Source of the DNA: Siphonodentalium dalli
Lineage: Eukaryota; Mollusca; Scaphopoda; Gadilida; Siphonodentaliidae
Assembly: GCA_032622095.1 (NCBI GenBank)
Contig: CP136064.1
Span: 131,879,129 to 131,943,128 of the forward strand
Direction: 5' to 3'
Length of the DNA stretch: 64,000 bases
Translations under genes and position numbers: made by a program
In this document: piece by piece, positions 22,945-35,776 of the stretch
How the letters are laid out: the number at the start of each line of letters is the position of its first letter
Numbering within the stretch: position 1 is the stretch's first letter
Notes under the pieces: generated by a model
The model's database searches: none
What the model saw: the letters and a program-made list of their open reading frames with translations, nothing else
Told to the model about the DNA's origin: nothing

Positions 22945-23250
22945 ATGACTAACATATGTTAGTCAAACGTTTTTCCACAGGATGACTAACTTAGTTCAGC
23001 CAACATGACTGAGGCATAACATTAGTCAAAATTACTAGGGTGATGTTAGTCATAACGACTAAGAAATGGGGATTCAAAACGACTAATTAGTCAAAATGGC
23101 CAGGATTTAGTCATAACTTTGTTAGTTAATGGGAAGGCGAAAATGTAAGTTGCGGAATTATGTGCAAATAATTCCAATACTTGACCAAAGTTACTCAAAA
23201 TGTTTGTGACTAAGACTAAATTAGTCATATTTAGTCAAAATGTACAACCC
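22945..23250. repeat. TTAGTCA/TGACTAA motif cluster
   Basis: About thirteen TTAGTC or GACTAA motifs in roughly 305 bp, including the perfect palindrome GACTAACATATGTTAGTC (22947-22964) and GACTAATTAGTC near 23080. Spacing is irregular. Duplicated at 28313-28618. Confidence 0.6.
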
Positions 23251-23269
23251 AATGCGGGGGGAGGGGTTG

Positions 23270-24357
23270 GACAACTTAATGTTACAGCTGGAAAATCAGA
23301 AGCCAACCGGGGTAAACAATTACATTTCACAGAAATAGAAGTTTCTGATTGAGGGGTGGGGATATAGTTGGATATCGACGTTGGCGCACCGAAGAGACCA
23401 TCTTGCCACGTCACTGCATTTATCCTGTAGTCATTTATGAAAACTGTGCTTGCATCTTCGTATTCGTGTCCTTTACCGTGACCAAATGCATTTGCGTTGA
23501 CGATCGAAACTCAAAGATATCACTCACTATTTATATTAATCACGAACGTTTGTCAGAGACGTTGCGACTCATAAGATTCCTATTCTGAACAGCTGTAATG
23601 TGCCAGGCATCGTATTCCCAAGACCACTATCGTCATATCCCTGTTTATGAGATTTCCATTGATAAAACATTTTCATAAGGGGGGGGGGGCGCTACATCCC
23701 TGCGAATCAGATGGTTATATGGTCCGGTTTAATGATGTGAAAATCGACAATTTATGTTTGACACCCTATATAGACAATCTAGACAAGTTGCTTAACGTTG
23801 TAACTTTCAATAAATTGGGCAATTTTAGTAGTTACAAGGAACACATACTGCTACCTCACATCCAAGCTGACACCCCCTAAGGTTTTGTCAATTTCTAAAT
23901 ATAGGCCATTTCAATCCAAACTTTTGACCAAAGGAGGTAAATATGAAAATGTTGGTCTAAAACAAACACATACCCTCTGATAAATTTTTGGAAAAACAAA
24001 ATAAGAGAACAAGTTCATCATATTGTTGTTGTAAAATTTCCAATTCAAGTTGTTTCAGGTATCAAATTTCCAACTGTTGAACGTGTTGATAAAATTTTTG
24101 GGGCTAGAAACATAACCCAACCCCCTTGTCGCGACGTCCCTGTGGGTTGTACTTGAGATTTCCAGCTGACAAAACATTTTCACAAGTGGGTGAATCTACC
24201 CCTTTTCGCCACGTCCCTGCGTATCATAGATGGGTATATTATCCGGGTTAAGGGTGCGAAAACTGAAAAATAATGTTTGGACTCACAATGCGCAGACCTT
24301 CTAATCACGTTCCTTAACGTTATAACTTTCAATTAACTTTCATAATACTCGAACATT
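23270..24357. other. Unassigned flank inside the duplicated unit
   Basis: Repetitive-looking DNA with recurring GGGACGT/ACGTCCCTG and CAGTTGGAAAT-like phrases and a G homopolymer (23679-23689). Small open frames at 23349-23588 and 23647-23880 have no recognisable domain. Confidence 0.4.
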
Positions 24358-27300
24358 TGATGATACGATACAACACAAAACAATTACACAATATATGAAC
24401 AAGGCACATACACCGATAAATATTTGAGCTCACTGGTTGAAGTTTATATATATTTGTTGTGGTATTGGAATATTTAATAATGAGAACTGTTATGGAAATC
24501 TGATAGAATCAAAGACATTTTATGTTGTCTTATAAATAACCTGTTCAACTCCCTATGGGTCTTACATAATACGGTTGCAACATATTTTGGAGATTTACGA
24601 ATGCGATATATAGTTCTAGGCGCGACCCAGATACTATATAAAAGAAGACTGTCCCTACAGTCACACAATAGCGAACACCGGTGATCATGTGGATTATGCA
24701 CTGAGGATATTAAAATACCACTACAAAAACTTATTTATGAGAAATACAATAAATGAATATGGTTGCATATCAAGACATGATTTCACTTATTCTAAAACCA
24801 TATAAAATATGAAGTTTTTATAAAACTTTAAATATTAGATGAACTTATTTAGCTGAATCAATGGCTAAGTAATGAAATAATAGAAATAGCTTAAAATGTT
24901 GCAGAAAATGCAACAGAAACTTGCTATGACTTAGCCCCATTACCGGCCAAGCATGAAAACACTTACTAAAGATTAATAATGAAATAAGTGAATGATGTGA
25001 AATAGGCATAGACTTGATTAATGCCTTTAAATATAAAAAAGTATGTGAAATATTAAATAGTAAGATTAGGAAATGAGATTTTATTGGCACCATTTACATT
25101 CCAATGAATAAAACTACAAGGGTTGATAAGTACAGAATCCACAGGTGGTCACCTGCAATATATGTAGTCAATGCAGAGTGATGATATGACAGATATTTAA
25201 TACTTAGCCTTACCAGAGAATGATACTTCTTACTTACTGACATTACTGGAACAAAACCTAGAGCGTCATAGTAACTTTTGTTTCAGGCTTCTGCACCGTA
25301 CTGTATGGCTTTGCTAAAATTTCATAAACTGCCTTTAAACTGAGCACCAAGACTAACTTTAAATTTATTTGCTAATAAAAACTATTTCCCTAATATATAT
25401 TTTATGAATAAAATACAAGTGGGAAGAGTACCTTGACTAAACCCTTGACCAAACCCTTAAATGTTGATGGATTTTGACCACTTCGGATACTGTCACCATC
25501 AACATGTCCCTTCAGACCGTCAATTACTCAACACTTAGTCACTTCAGACATATATAGAATTTCTGCGATGCAAGACATGGGTAATAGGCCACTCACTTAA
25601 TGATTTTTACATGCTCAGCCATCAAGTCACGTCTGACTGAGTCGGATGGCAGAGGTTTATGTGTGACCACTTCTGGTACTACATTACCTAAATTTCCCAA
25701 AAAGCTCTAAGTCAAACTCATCATAAATAAATAGATGGCTAAATAGAAAGATGCAGAAATTTGCATAAAAAATATCTGTCAGTCTACTTCACATGGAACT
25801 TTGAACCACTTCCGGTCTGAACGTTCTCTGTGAGCAGGGTGCATGTGTTTGTCACTTCTGACATAATGCACAATTCAACCAACACGACACAAGTGAAACT
25901 ATGCCATGAAAAATTACCAAGTTATAAATTACTTATTAAAAGGTTCTGCGCCCATGAAGTGAAAAATGTGTGAAAGTTGTTGATAAATTTTTGTGAATAA
26001 CATTGTGAATACGAAACGTGACGATGTGAGATTTGGTTCAAATGAAGATGGCATATTGATATGCGAAACGGCTAAGTATGAATGACTAAATATTTGAATT
26101 ATGAGTTTGATTATGAAATGCTAAATGCAACATTTACGAAATGAGTTAATGAAACGAGTAAAGGCATGGCCTTTACAATATAATAGCGCCCGCTCTCCCG
26201 CGGCGAAGCCGCGGAAGCGAAGCGACCTATGGTATACGTATGCGAATATGAGATATACTAATCGACTTTTTCAGCCATTTCTAAAAATATATTGATCTTA
26301 CCTAAAATAAAATAATTTATTCATAACTCAAGGGTCAGCTAGTCCAAAAAATATTGTTGGCGACGGCCGCCATTTTGTGTTGATTAATACCACCTCGAAA
26401 TGTGTAATTGGGCAAAATGCTCCAGGGGGGGAATAAAACACTTTGTTCCGGCAAATGTTAGCTATACTTCATCATATGTAGGAACATCATGCTCCTAAAG
26501 CCAATGATATTTAAAAAAATTAATGTAGATTAAACCGAAGCTCTGGTTAACAAAAAGTAAAATTGCATGAACAAGTTTTGTTTACATATTTTATAAAAAT
26601 ATTCGCCCCGCAAGAGGAATCTAGGAGCTTTACTGGCCGTTTAGATAATATATTCTATTTTCTAACGGTATTTCCGCCAAAAAGATTGATGAATTATTCT
26701 CAAAGTTCAAGACCGACAAACGGAAACTATAAGTTCCCATTGAAAGATCACAGAGTCTTTTTTAGATTGTTCTTGGGGAAACCAGTAAGGCGCCATGACA
26801 TCAAGACGTACATCATGACGGGCAAAACTAAAAAACTTTGTTCCGGTCAATGTTAGCTATACTTCATCATACGTAGGAACATCATGCTCCTAAAGCCAAA
26901 GATAATTTAAAAATTGAAAGTAAATCAAACCAAAGCTCTGGTTAACAAAAACTTAAATTGCATGAAAAAGTTTTGTTTACATATTTTATAAAATTATTAA
27001 AAATATTTGCCCCGAAAGAGGATTATAGTGGACTTACTGGCCGTTTATATTTGATCTTACATTTTTTAACGATATTTCCGCCTAAAAGATTGAAGAAAAG
27101 TTCAAGGCCGACAAACGGAAACTATAAGTTCCGATTGAAAGATCGCAGAGTCCTTTTAAGATTGCTTCTTAGTAAAGGCGTCATGACATCAAGAGTACAT
27201 CATGACGTCACAACCTACATCGGCGCGGAAAATTCCAGACAGGACTGTGTCGATGGCCAGGGGTCAATACTATGAACAATTTTATACCTGTAAATACAAA

Positions 27301-29724
27301 TAGTATTTATTAATTTGTAATTACAAATTTGTGTTAACTATCACAGTTGTTTCATAGTACAGGGAAAATTTAGCCGTATTATTGTAATACCTCAGACTGG
27401 GCGAGGGGTGAAACTGCTAAAACATAGAAAAAACTAACTCACCACTCTGCTCCCATTCACCCGTTATCAGTGTTATCTGAATACCAGTTCAAATTAGACG
27501 GACATCTATATAGAGCTAAAATAACTGACGACAATTTCTATTGCAAAGTTACAATGCGTGCTATTATTGTGTGATTAGTGATATCGCCGGTACTATGAAA
27601 CGATGAGCTAACAAAATCTCGCAAATTTCACAAAGATCTACTGCTGATAATTGTAGATTGCTTACGTGAGTTATTCACAATATATTGAATCACGGCAAGC
27701 CAAAGTTACAAAAGAATTAACCAATCATAAGTTGAGAGGTGATCGCTTATCAGAGCTATCCAATCGGTACACGGGTTGCTAAGTTGGTGACCATTTGTCT
27801 GCGCAAAGTTAACTAATAAACTGTTCGTTTGTAGAGTGTGTATGTAAGTACAAGTCAGTGTAGTATCGAGTACTACAACCAATTTGGTATCATTGTTTTC
27901 ACAAATTACAACCATTCAGTTTGTGAAAACAAAATGTTATTTTGATGGTATAACATTATATATATTGTGCCCATCCTATGATTTCAAACTGATCCGCTAC
28001 TCTTATCATAACACATCGAGGCAGGAACGTGGCTCCATTTTATCAGGGGGTGCCCATCACAATATCGAAGCAGGGACGTGATAAGGCTCTCGGTTATAGG
28101 AGGGGTGGTCATTTTATAATTTCAAACTGCTCCGATATCTTATAATATATCGAGATAGGGACGTGGTTATATGGGCTCCGTTTGGTGATGGGGTGTTCAT
28201 CCTATAATTTCAATATACACACCCTTTGAATAAATTCCCACATAGCGATGGAATCGTATATCAAGAGGCGAGTATTTTAATTGTTCTACGCTGATAACAA
28301 AAGTTTGTCAATATGACTAACATATGTTAGTCAAACGTTTTTCCACAGGATGACTAACTTAGTTCAGCCAACATGACTGAGGCATAACATTAGTCAAAAT
28401 TACTAGGGTGATGTTAGTCATAACGACTAAGAAATGGGGATTCAAAACGACTAATTAGTCAAAATGGCCAGGATTTAGTCATAACTTTGTTAGTTAATGG
28501 GAAGGCGAAAATGTAAGTTGCGGAATTATGTGCAAATAATTCCAATACTTGACCAAAGTTACTCAAAATGTTTGTGACTAAGACTAAATTAGTCATATTT
28601 AGTCAAAATGTACAACCCAATGCGGGGGGAGGGGTTGGACAACTTAATGTTACAGCTGGAAAATCAGAAGCCAACCGGGGTAAACAATTACATTTCACAG
28701 AAATAGAAGTTTCTGATTGAGGGGTGGGGATATAGTTGGATATCGACGTTGGCGCACCGAAGAGACCATCTTGCCACGTCACTGCATTTATCCTGTAGTC
28801 ATTTATGAAAACTGTGCTTGCATCTTCGTATTCGTGTCCTTTACCGTGACCAAATGCATTTGCGTTGACGATCGAAACTCAAAGATATCACTCACTATTT
28901 ATATTAATCACGAACGTTTGTCAGAGACGTTGCGACTCATAAGATTCCTATTCTGAACAGCTGTAATGTGCCAGGCATCGTATTCCCAAGACCACTATCG
29001 TCATATCCCTGTTTATGAGATTTCCATTGATAAAACATTTTCATAAGGGGGGGGGGCGCTACATCCCTGCGAATCAGATGGTTATATGGTCCGGTTTAAT
29101 GATGTGAAAATCGACAATTTATGTTTGACACCCTATATAGACAATCTAGACAAGTTGCTTAACGTTGTAACTTTCAATAAATTGGGCAATTTTAGTAGTT
29201 ACAAGGAACACATACTGCTACCTCACATCCAAGCTGACACCCCCTAAGGTTTTGTCAATTTCTAAATATAGGCCATTTCAATCCAAACTTTTGACCAAAG
29301 GAGGTAAATATGAAAATGTTGGTCTAAAACAAACACATACCCTCTGATAAATTTTTGGAAAAACAAAATAAGAGAACAAGTTCATCATATTGTTGTTGTA
29401 AAATTTCCAATTCAAGTTGTTTCAGGTATCAAATTTCCAACTGTTGAACGTGTTGATAAAATTTTTGGGGCTAGAAACATAACCCAACCCCCTTGTCGCG
29501 ACGTCCCTGTGGGTTGTACTTGAGATTTCCAGCTGACAAAACATTTTCACAAGTGGGTGAATCTACCCCTTTTCGCCACGTCCCTGCGTATCATAGATGG
29601 GTATATTATCCGGGTTAAGGGTGCGAAAACTGAAAAATAATGTTTGGACTCACAATGCGCAGACCTTCTAATCACGTTCCTTAACGTTATAACTTTCAAT
29701 TAACTTTCATAATACTCGAACATT
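24358..29724. repeat. Tandem duplication, copy 2 (5,367 bp)
   Basis: Second copy of the 5.37 kb unit, including an orphan LTR end (24358-26177) and the same flank. Only two differences from copy 1 were noticed by eye: G at 21104 versus T at 26472, and a run of 11 versus 10 G (23679 and 29047). Confidence 0.97.
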
Positions 29725-30585
29725 CTTTGTGATTGGGAGATATTTGTAAATACAAAGAACACGTACTATTTGTGAATTATGTTTGTAATCGTAGGTTCAT
29801 AGTATTAGCGGAATGACAAATTGTTATTTCTTACAAACAATTGTAGATCCTTACAAAGAAAACGCTTCATAGTATTGGCCCCAGACAGCTGAGACTCGTA
29901 TTGCACGGGCAGGCTAAACATCCACATTTACGTTATATGTGATTATTTACATATATTGTATATATTATTTTCTTGTGTCCCGTTAGGGTTTATCATCACA
30001 TCCTTTAAAGATAACAAATCATCCGATAATCCCATGAACAGTAACAAGCGGGCGCAAATTAAGTCTACGTATTAATCTCATTTACTTTTCTATTATTGAA
30101 TGAAAACTATTTAAAATTTCACTGTCTTCCGGTACCAAGAACTTCTGTATAATATTTTTTTTTCAAAAGTGCAGTTCATATATCCATTATATCATATCTG
30201 AAGATCATGCGCGGAGACTTAATTATTGTTGATTCATGACATTTAGTGATTATTTTCCGTTAGGAAAGCATATACCCATAACTAATTTTCTATATCTGAG
30301 AATGTTCATGTAATGCCTGTTGATCAATGAACAATTGGGCTGAGATAAGTTTTAGGTCATGGGTTCATAAACAATTCTAAGCTGACCACCATATCTCTTA
30401 ACAATATGGCATATTTCAGTTGCTTGCTCCATGCTTTAGTGGACCTCACTGTATATCAACATTTGTTTTCATTAGGCTGGTATATCTGTGACTGCTTTAT
30501 TCTTCATTATAATACTACATGGGGTATGATGCTATATTATGCAATTCAAAATCTAACTCAACAGTATGATACACATCATCACATC
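29725..30585. other. Unassigned AT-rich region
   Basis: No domain-bearing frame. TTCATAGTATTGGCCCC at about 29865-29882 is a near reverse complement of the GGGGTCAATACTATGAA at about 21893, suggesting two opposite copies of a small element end. Confidence 0.4.
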
Positions 30586-30589
30586 ACAA

Positions 30590-31600
30590 AATCTGGGAAA
30601 TGGCAATCTCTATTTAAGTATTCTCGAAACATCTTACCATCCAAATAACGGCATTATCTTCACAAACGATAAACAGTTCTCTTCACACGAATTGGAGAAG
30701 AATGGATTATTATTTGTAAATGACATAATAGATCATAATGGCAATATTATTTCTATCGATGTATTAGAAAGGCAAATCGAGTGCAAAATCAACTTCCGGA
30801 CTCACAACAAGTTGATTCTAGGTGTCAAACAATTCATTAAAGCTGTTCAAAAACCGGACAGCATTCAACCATTACATAACCCACTAATCCCATTTCAGTT
30901 AAGTACATTAATTTTGGGTATATCTAAAAATATTTATGAACTGACCAAACAAACGAAAGTCAGTCAGTATAAATGGGGATGCGAATTGGACATAAAAATT
31001 AACAAAACACTTTGGTCTACAGTCAGTATAAATGGGGATGCGAATTGGACATTAAAATTAACAAAACACTTTGGTCTACAGTTCTGAGAAAACGCTTCTG
31101 AGTCGAAATACAGATGGCTCCAATATCTAATGAATACCAGAATTCTAGGAACCAAATCGCTTTTTGAAAGAACGAAGTTATCGAAAGACAATGTATGTAA
31201 ATTCTGTGGAACAGAAAAGGAAACTATCTTCAATTTATTCTGCAAATGTTATGTTACTCGCCAAGTGTGGATTCCGTTACAGAATTTGACATTTAAGAGA
31301 CTAAATTTCACATTAACATCGAAGAATTTTGTAATTGATATTCGGAGTCTCACCATGAACAAGTAGAAGACCTTGTAAGCTTCATCATCATTTTTGTGTG
31401 AAGTACCAACATTAAATGAAATTATACAAGAACTTCAGACTGCTACCAGCTGGAAAAGACTTCATATTGTAGCAAATGTATGTACGAATAATCCGATAAA
31501 CGCTGTCCAAATGGGAAAATGTAATGAAATACTAAACTGTAACTTAAATATATGTGCTATAACTACAATGTGCACGAAACACTATAATAATTATACACAC
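30590..31600 (+). pseudogene. LINE ORF2 C-terminal relic
   Basis: Non-LTR retrotransposon region after the RT. Blocks read NNGIIFTNDKQFSSHELEKN, then GLLFVNDIIDHNGNIISIDV, and after a frame change KYRWLQYLMNTRILGTKSLF, then CKFCGTEKETIFNLFCKC with TRQVW. The C-x2-C...H/F-x3-C-x-C knuckle followed by W is the usual LINE terminal zinc motif; a Phe stands where His is normal. A 59 bp tandem duplication (30962-31020 and 31021-31079) and at least one frameshift disrupt it. No RT domain lies upstream, so the copy is 5' truncated. Confidence 0.7.
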
Positions 31601-31606
31601 ACATAA

Positions 31607-32640
31607 TCACTTAACTTACCACTGGATATTGTTATCATCCAGCCACACCTCACACCCCATGCATATTAACCCAATGTAGTTATATGCCTTATAAAATATC
31701 ATCCATACAAAAGTGATTTAAACTATACTTATATGCAGTCATCCAAATGTGAACATATTATTGCACGTATATACCTTAGATTACTCGAGTTGAAGCACTG
31801 TCAAATCTTATCTTTCATACAACTGAGCGACCCAGCAATAAATAATAGCTCAAATTCTACATAAATATACGTTGTCCCAGTATACATTCATTCACATGAT
31901 ATAGGCACACACGACTCTTGCGAAGTCTTCATAGCAAAATTAAAATATATACTTATTTCCATGTATCTATCTATTCAACTGACTAAATCTCCCACTCCAT
32001 CTCTCAGCTCTCTCTCTATCTCTAATATTATTCTTTCCAAAAAAAAAAATCAAGACCTTTATCTTCAAACACTATATATAAAATTGAATTACCATGTATA
32101 TGCATAACAAATTATGTACCTTCATTGACAACCAATTGTATTATAATGCTCTTATTTTCAATATAAACATTAATAATAAAAACATTATGACATATATATA
32201 TGGCTCTTCTCATAGAGCCAAGACAATAAGCTATTAGGTCATTTGAGTTTTGTGTGAAATTATTAATTCTAGCAGTTCTTGGTACTGAAAGGGACACAAA
32301 ATTAAATAATATCTTCAACGTCTCAAATGTATTAAGATTCATTGTGTTTGTTGTCTCTCAATAATTGCTCATTTCTATATACAATGAAGATGATGATATA
32401 AGAAACTCCAGATCTTTTGCCAAATAGATCCAGAGAAATTCTTTGTTGAAAATCTATTGAAATTCTGGCTGGATTTATGCAAAACGTGCGTCTCCCCCTT
32501 AATGCACAGTTGAGCTAATAATGACTAGCAAAATAATTGCCACCTCGGCGAGATAACGTTTCGGCGTCTTCGGTGAATGACATTCTGCAATATATTACAC
32601 TCACACGACAATAAAGGGGAGACGCGCAAGTGGATTTTAA
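31607..32640. other. Non-coding, probable intronic or intergenic sequence
   Basis: AT-rich. GCAAAACGTGCGTCT near 32479 also occurs near 2494, and an inverted GGGGAGACGCGCAAG lies near 32617. No gene supported. Confidence 0.4.
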
Positions 32641-32666
32641 ATAATTATAATCATTGTCTTTTGAAG

Positions 32667-32837
32667 TTGACGGTATGTGGTCGTATTGGGAGTCCTGGTC
32701 CAGATGCTCCCATTTTTGTGATGGTGGTACCCTCCACAGAGAGAGGAAGTGTAGTAGTCCGGAGCCTCAGTACAATGGCATGAAATGTGAGGGCGAAGCC
32801 TTCGAGAGTGACGAATGTAACACAACGCCGTGCCCAG
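32667..32837 (+). CDS. Exon encoding a thrombospondin type 1 repeat (TSR)
   Basis: A 171 bp (57-codon) exon bounded by TCTTTTGAAG and CCCAG then GTCAGT. Both splice junctions are phase 1, the usual arrangement for shuffled extracellular modules. The peptide shows WSYWESWSRC (Trp ladder, C-mannosylation context), CSHFC, GGTLHRERKC, GMKCEGE and DECNTTPC, giving the six cysteines of a TSR. The residue before the second Cys is Phe, so the O-fucose consensus (Ser/Thr-Cys) is missing. TSRs act outside cells in adhesion, matrix and guidance proteins. The rest of the gene is not contiguous; the LDLa exon 16 kb downstream has the same strand and phase and may belong to it. Confidence 0.85.
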
Positions 32838-33054
32838 GTCAGTGATAATGTATTACATGTGGTTTATATGTGGATGTGAATTTATCATTCAATACACACG
32901 TGTCCAATATTATCAAAAAAGCAACGTAGCTAAGCTTAAGGAAATAACAAGATATATATAATCGACTCTTCAATTCATGTCATCTGGATTATTGCAATTC
33001 AGTATTCTTTTGGCATTTAATACTGATGGGAACCTGATCACTGCAAGCTTCAAA

Positions 33055-33515
33055 TAATGCAGAACATGGCTGCTCATGTTGTCAAAAGTTACCTAGATAT
33101 TGTCATACATCACCTGTACTCACATATCTTCACTGGCTCCCTGTTAAATACAGAATTGAGTTAAAAGTTCTTCTATTAACCAATAAGTGCATTCATATCT
33201 CTCCGATATGGTTCCAGTTCGCAAAATTGGCAAAACATTTAGGTCATCTCTTGAAATACAAATCTGTGTCAAAAAACTGATTTTTCAAAATATGGCAGTA
33301 GAAGATTCCATTGGGTAGCTCGGCAGCTATATCTGGAATAATCTAGATATAAATATTAGACACTGTGGGAATCAAGAAATGTTACACTATTGAAAACTTA
33401 TTTGTTTAACACGGCATATTGATTGTATATTTCTATATTTATCTTGTAAAGCGCAACTGGGCATTTATATTTTAGCTGCGCTATGTTAATAACTAATTAT
33501 TATTATTAATTATTT
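33055..33515 (+). pseudogene. LINE 3' end relic with ATT tail
   Basis: A frame over 33060-33200 reads with the block YLHWLPVKYRIELKVLLL, the LHWLPVxYRI motif common at the C-terminus of CR1/L2-like LINEs, interrupted by stops. It is followed by a typical 3' tail (TGTAAAGCGCAACTGGGCATTTATA, ending in TTATTATTATTAATTA near 33500). A short, 5'-truncated, dead copy. Confidence 0.6.
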
Positions 33516-33519
33516 ATGA

Positions 33520-34340
33520 CTTTTTGTTGACCACACTCATGGAGATATATGAGGGAAGTATTGATGTCTGTTTACGGGCATTCGAATGCATCCTATGGCA
33601 TTTAGTTGGCATGACCCACTTTATACAAAGTCTTCAGTAAAATAATTTGCATATTGTACATTTATCCATAAATCGATTACGAAGTCTGATATACATGTAT
33701 CTTCAATTCTACTCAATTGCCAGGTTCAGCTACATGTACGTGTAATTGTAATGCGTGTTACCATGGTATTGTTATAAAGGTACACATTTCGGCAACTTTC
33801 GCAAACAATGATGGTGCACGTCTCAGTGGTCTCGAGAATCTGGAAATTGGTTGGTTATAACATGTTACAAACCACTTGTACATGTAACTGATGTACTGAT
33901 GTCAGAAACTTCTTATATTATACATGTAGTAATGTCTTGTAACGTGGGCCGGGGTCTTGTACTAAGTTTCGGGTAGCGTCGATAAATACCTTGCCCCGAA
34001 CCTCAACGCTACAGGAAATGTATTTGCGGATTCTTGGATCTTGATATGTAACGCTATAATCCGTTCTTGCGTCTGTGTCTTGGCTTGATACATCTATGTG
34101 GAGCCCCGAAACCCTCATAGGACAAGCATTATTGACCCAAGAAGTATTTGCAATAACCATAGGGAAATTGATGTAAACGATGTTATTTATTAAAATAAAA
34201 TTTATCCAAATTTCCACAGAATGATTCCAGAATAGAGTAAAATAATATGTCACCGAAGGCTTCCTTGGGTCTCTTTCAGTTTCAGTGAAAATTGGCTAAA
34301 ATGAAATGCCACTAATATAACTATAAGTCTTCAGATGCCA
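33520..34340. other. No supported gene
   Basis: Low-complexity TGTACATGTA phrases near 33680-33930. The 111-codon minus frame at 33918-34253 has no recognisable domain. Confidence 0.4.
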
Positions 34341-34474
34341 AAGTATTAGTCCAGGAGATATTGGTCGACCTCTGCACCCACCAGGACTTAACTTCACCCC
34401 ACTCAGTTTCTTCCTTAAGGTCTCCTCTAATTTGTTTCACTTGTTAACAAAAAAAAAGTGGCCGCAGAGACTCC

Positions 34475-35560
34475 AGACAAGATGGCGTCCATCATGGCGG
34501 CCATTTTTTTTAAATGCACCAGGTCTCTTTGATCGCCATTATAGTAAAGATGATAGCAAATACGGTCTTGTTTTCCGCACGATTCGTTATGCTAATATAC
34601 AACCCTTACAAATTAGCCAAAAATCCGACACCAGAATCCAATATGGCGGCCAATATGGCCGCCGAAATGTGAAAATATGCTATTTTTATGACATGTTACC
34701 ACCTTTCGTTTGTCTCTGTGGGAAAATGTTAGAATTTTTGCGTCATGTTATTCATTTATCATAGAGAAGAGTCATTGGCGAACACATGGGGACCATAATG
34801 TGCATTCATTGCGGGATACTTTTGTCCGAGATCACGTTTTCCCAAATGCCGGTATCATAGGTCAAAGCCGAATCTCCGTTAATAACGCGATGTTATGTTT
34901 CTAATCAATGAATGTTATTGCTATTATAACAACACCATGCATATATATTTGCAGGAGATACTCGAGCTAGGATTCCTCTTATACCTGAGTTGAGGAATAT
35001 TTACCCAAATCCAAGATGGCGGCCAAAATGGCCACCAGAAATAAAAAATCGCCGAAAATCGCTGATTTTAACATCAGTGAACATTATTGTCATGACAACT
35101 CCACACCTGCTTACTATTGTAAGTTGGGAACACTTAGGGTCTTAGGCGAAGAACGTTCCTTGTACCATATCCAACTAAAAGTCCCCCAAATCCAAAATGG
35201 CGCCCACAATGGCGGACAGATTTTGAAAAATCACCGAAATTCCCTCATATTCACATCATTGGGCATTATTGTCGAGACAACTCCATCCATGCTTACAGTT
35301 GAGTTGGAAGTACTGAGGTGAAGTAATTACCTTACATCTCATTCAAGAAATGGTTTTCCAAACCGAAGATGGCGGCCAAAATGGCGACCGAAATTTGAAA
35401 ACACGCCTACATTCCTTTACTTTCTTAGGATGGGCGTTATTGTTTCGCGATTTCTACCCACCATTACATGTTGATATGTATGAATTATTCATTAGGGTTT
35501 GGCAAGTGATACTCACAGTCAGTATGGCGGCCAAACTGGCGGGCAGAAATTGAAAAGAAG
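34475..35560 (+). repeat. ATGGCGGCC tandem units, left arm
   Basis: Units of about 160-190 bp, each opening with a phrase like CCAAGATGGCGGCCAAAATGG then GAAATTTGAAAA (near 34479, 34641, 35011, 35197, 35362 and 35519). AAGATGGCGGC matches the YY1 consensus. A mirrored set lies in the right arm (38560-39640) and a lone unit at about 56406. Confidence 0.8.
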
Positions 35561-35776
35561 CCGATATTATCACATACTAATTTCAACATTTTGTCATAAT
35601 ATTGATATGTATAAACGAAACGGTACATAATATAAGCCATCTATTAGTTCCAATGTAAGTCGTAGCCTTTTGGAAGGATGAAAACCCACAATCGCGATGT
35701 GGCATTTCAAAATCCATTATCCACGAAGGGCTCATACTGGCCGTAACCGTATATAGGTGCGCCGAATAGTCATATT

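Larger units (their letters stand above)
18990..24357. repeat. Tandem duplication, copy 1 (5,368 bp)
   Basis: Unit starts inside the 5' LTR (after CACTTT) and ends at CTCGAACATT. It contains the outer 1,820 bp of that LTR plus 3.5 kb of flanking DNA. Copy 2 follows immediately. All small open frames in it recur at an offset of 5,368. Confidence 0.97.

Noticed and set aside
19106-29724. Pairs of identical small proteins suggesting a gene family
   Set aside because: They are the same frames in the two copies of the 5.37 kb tandem duplication.
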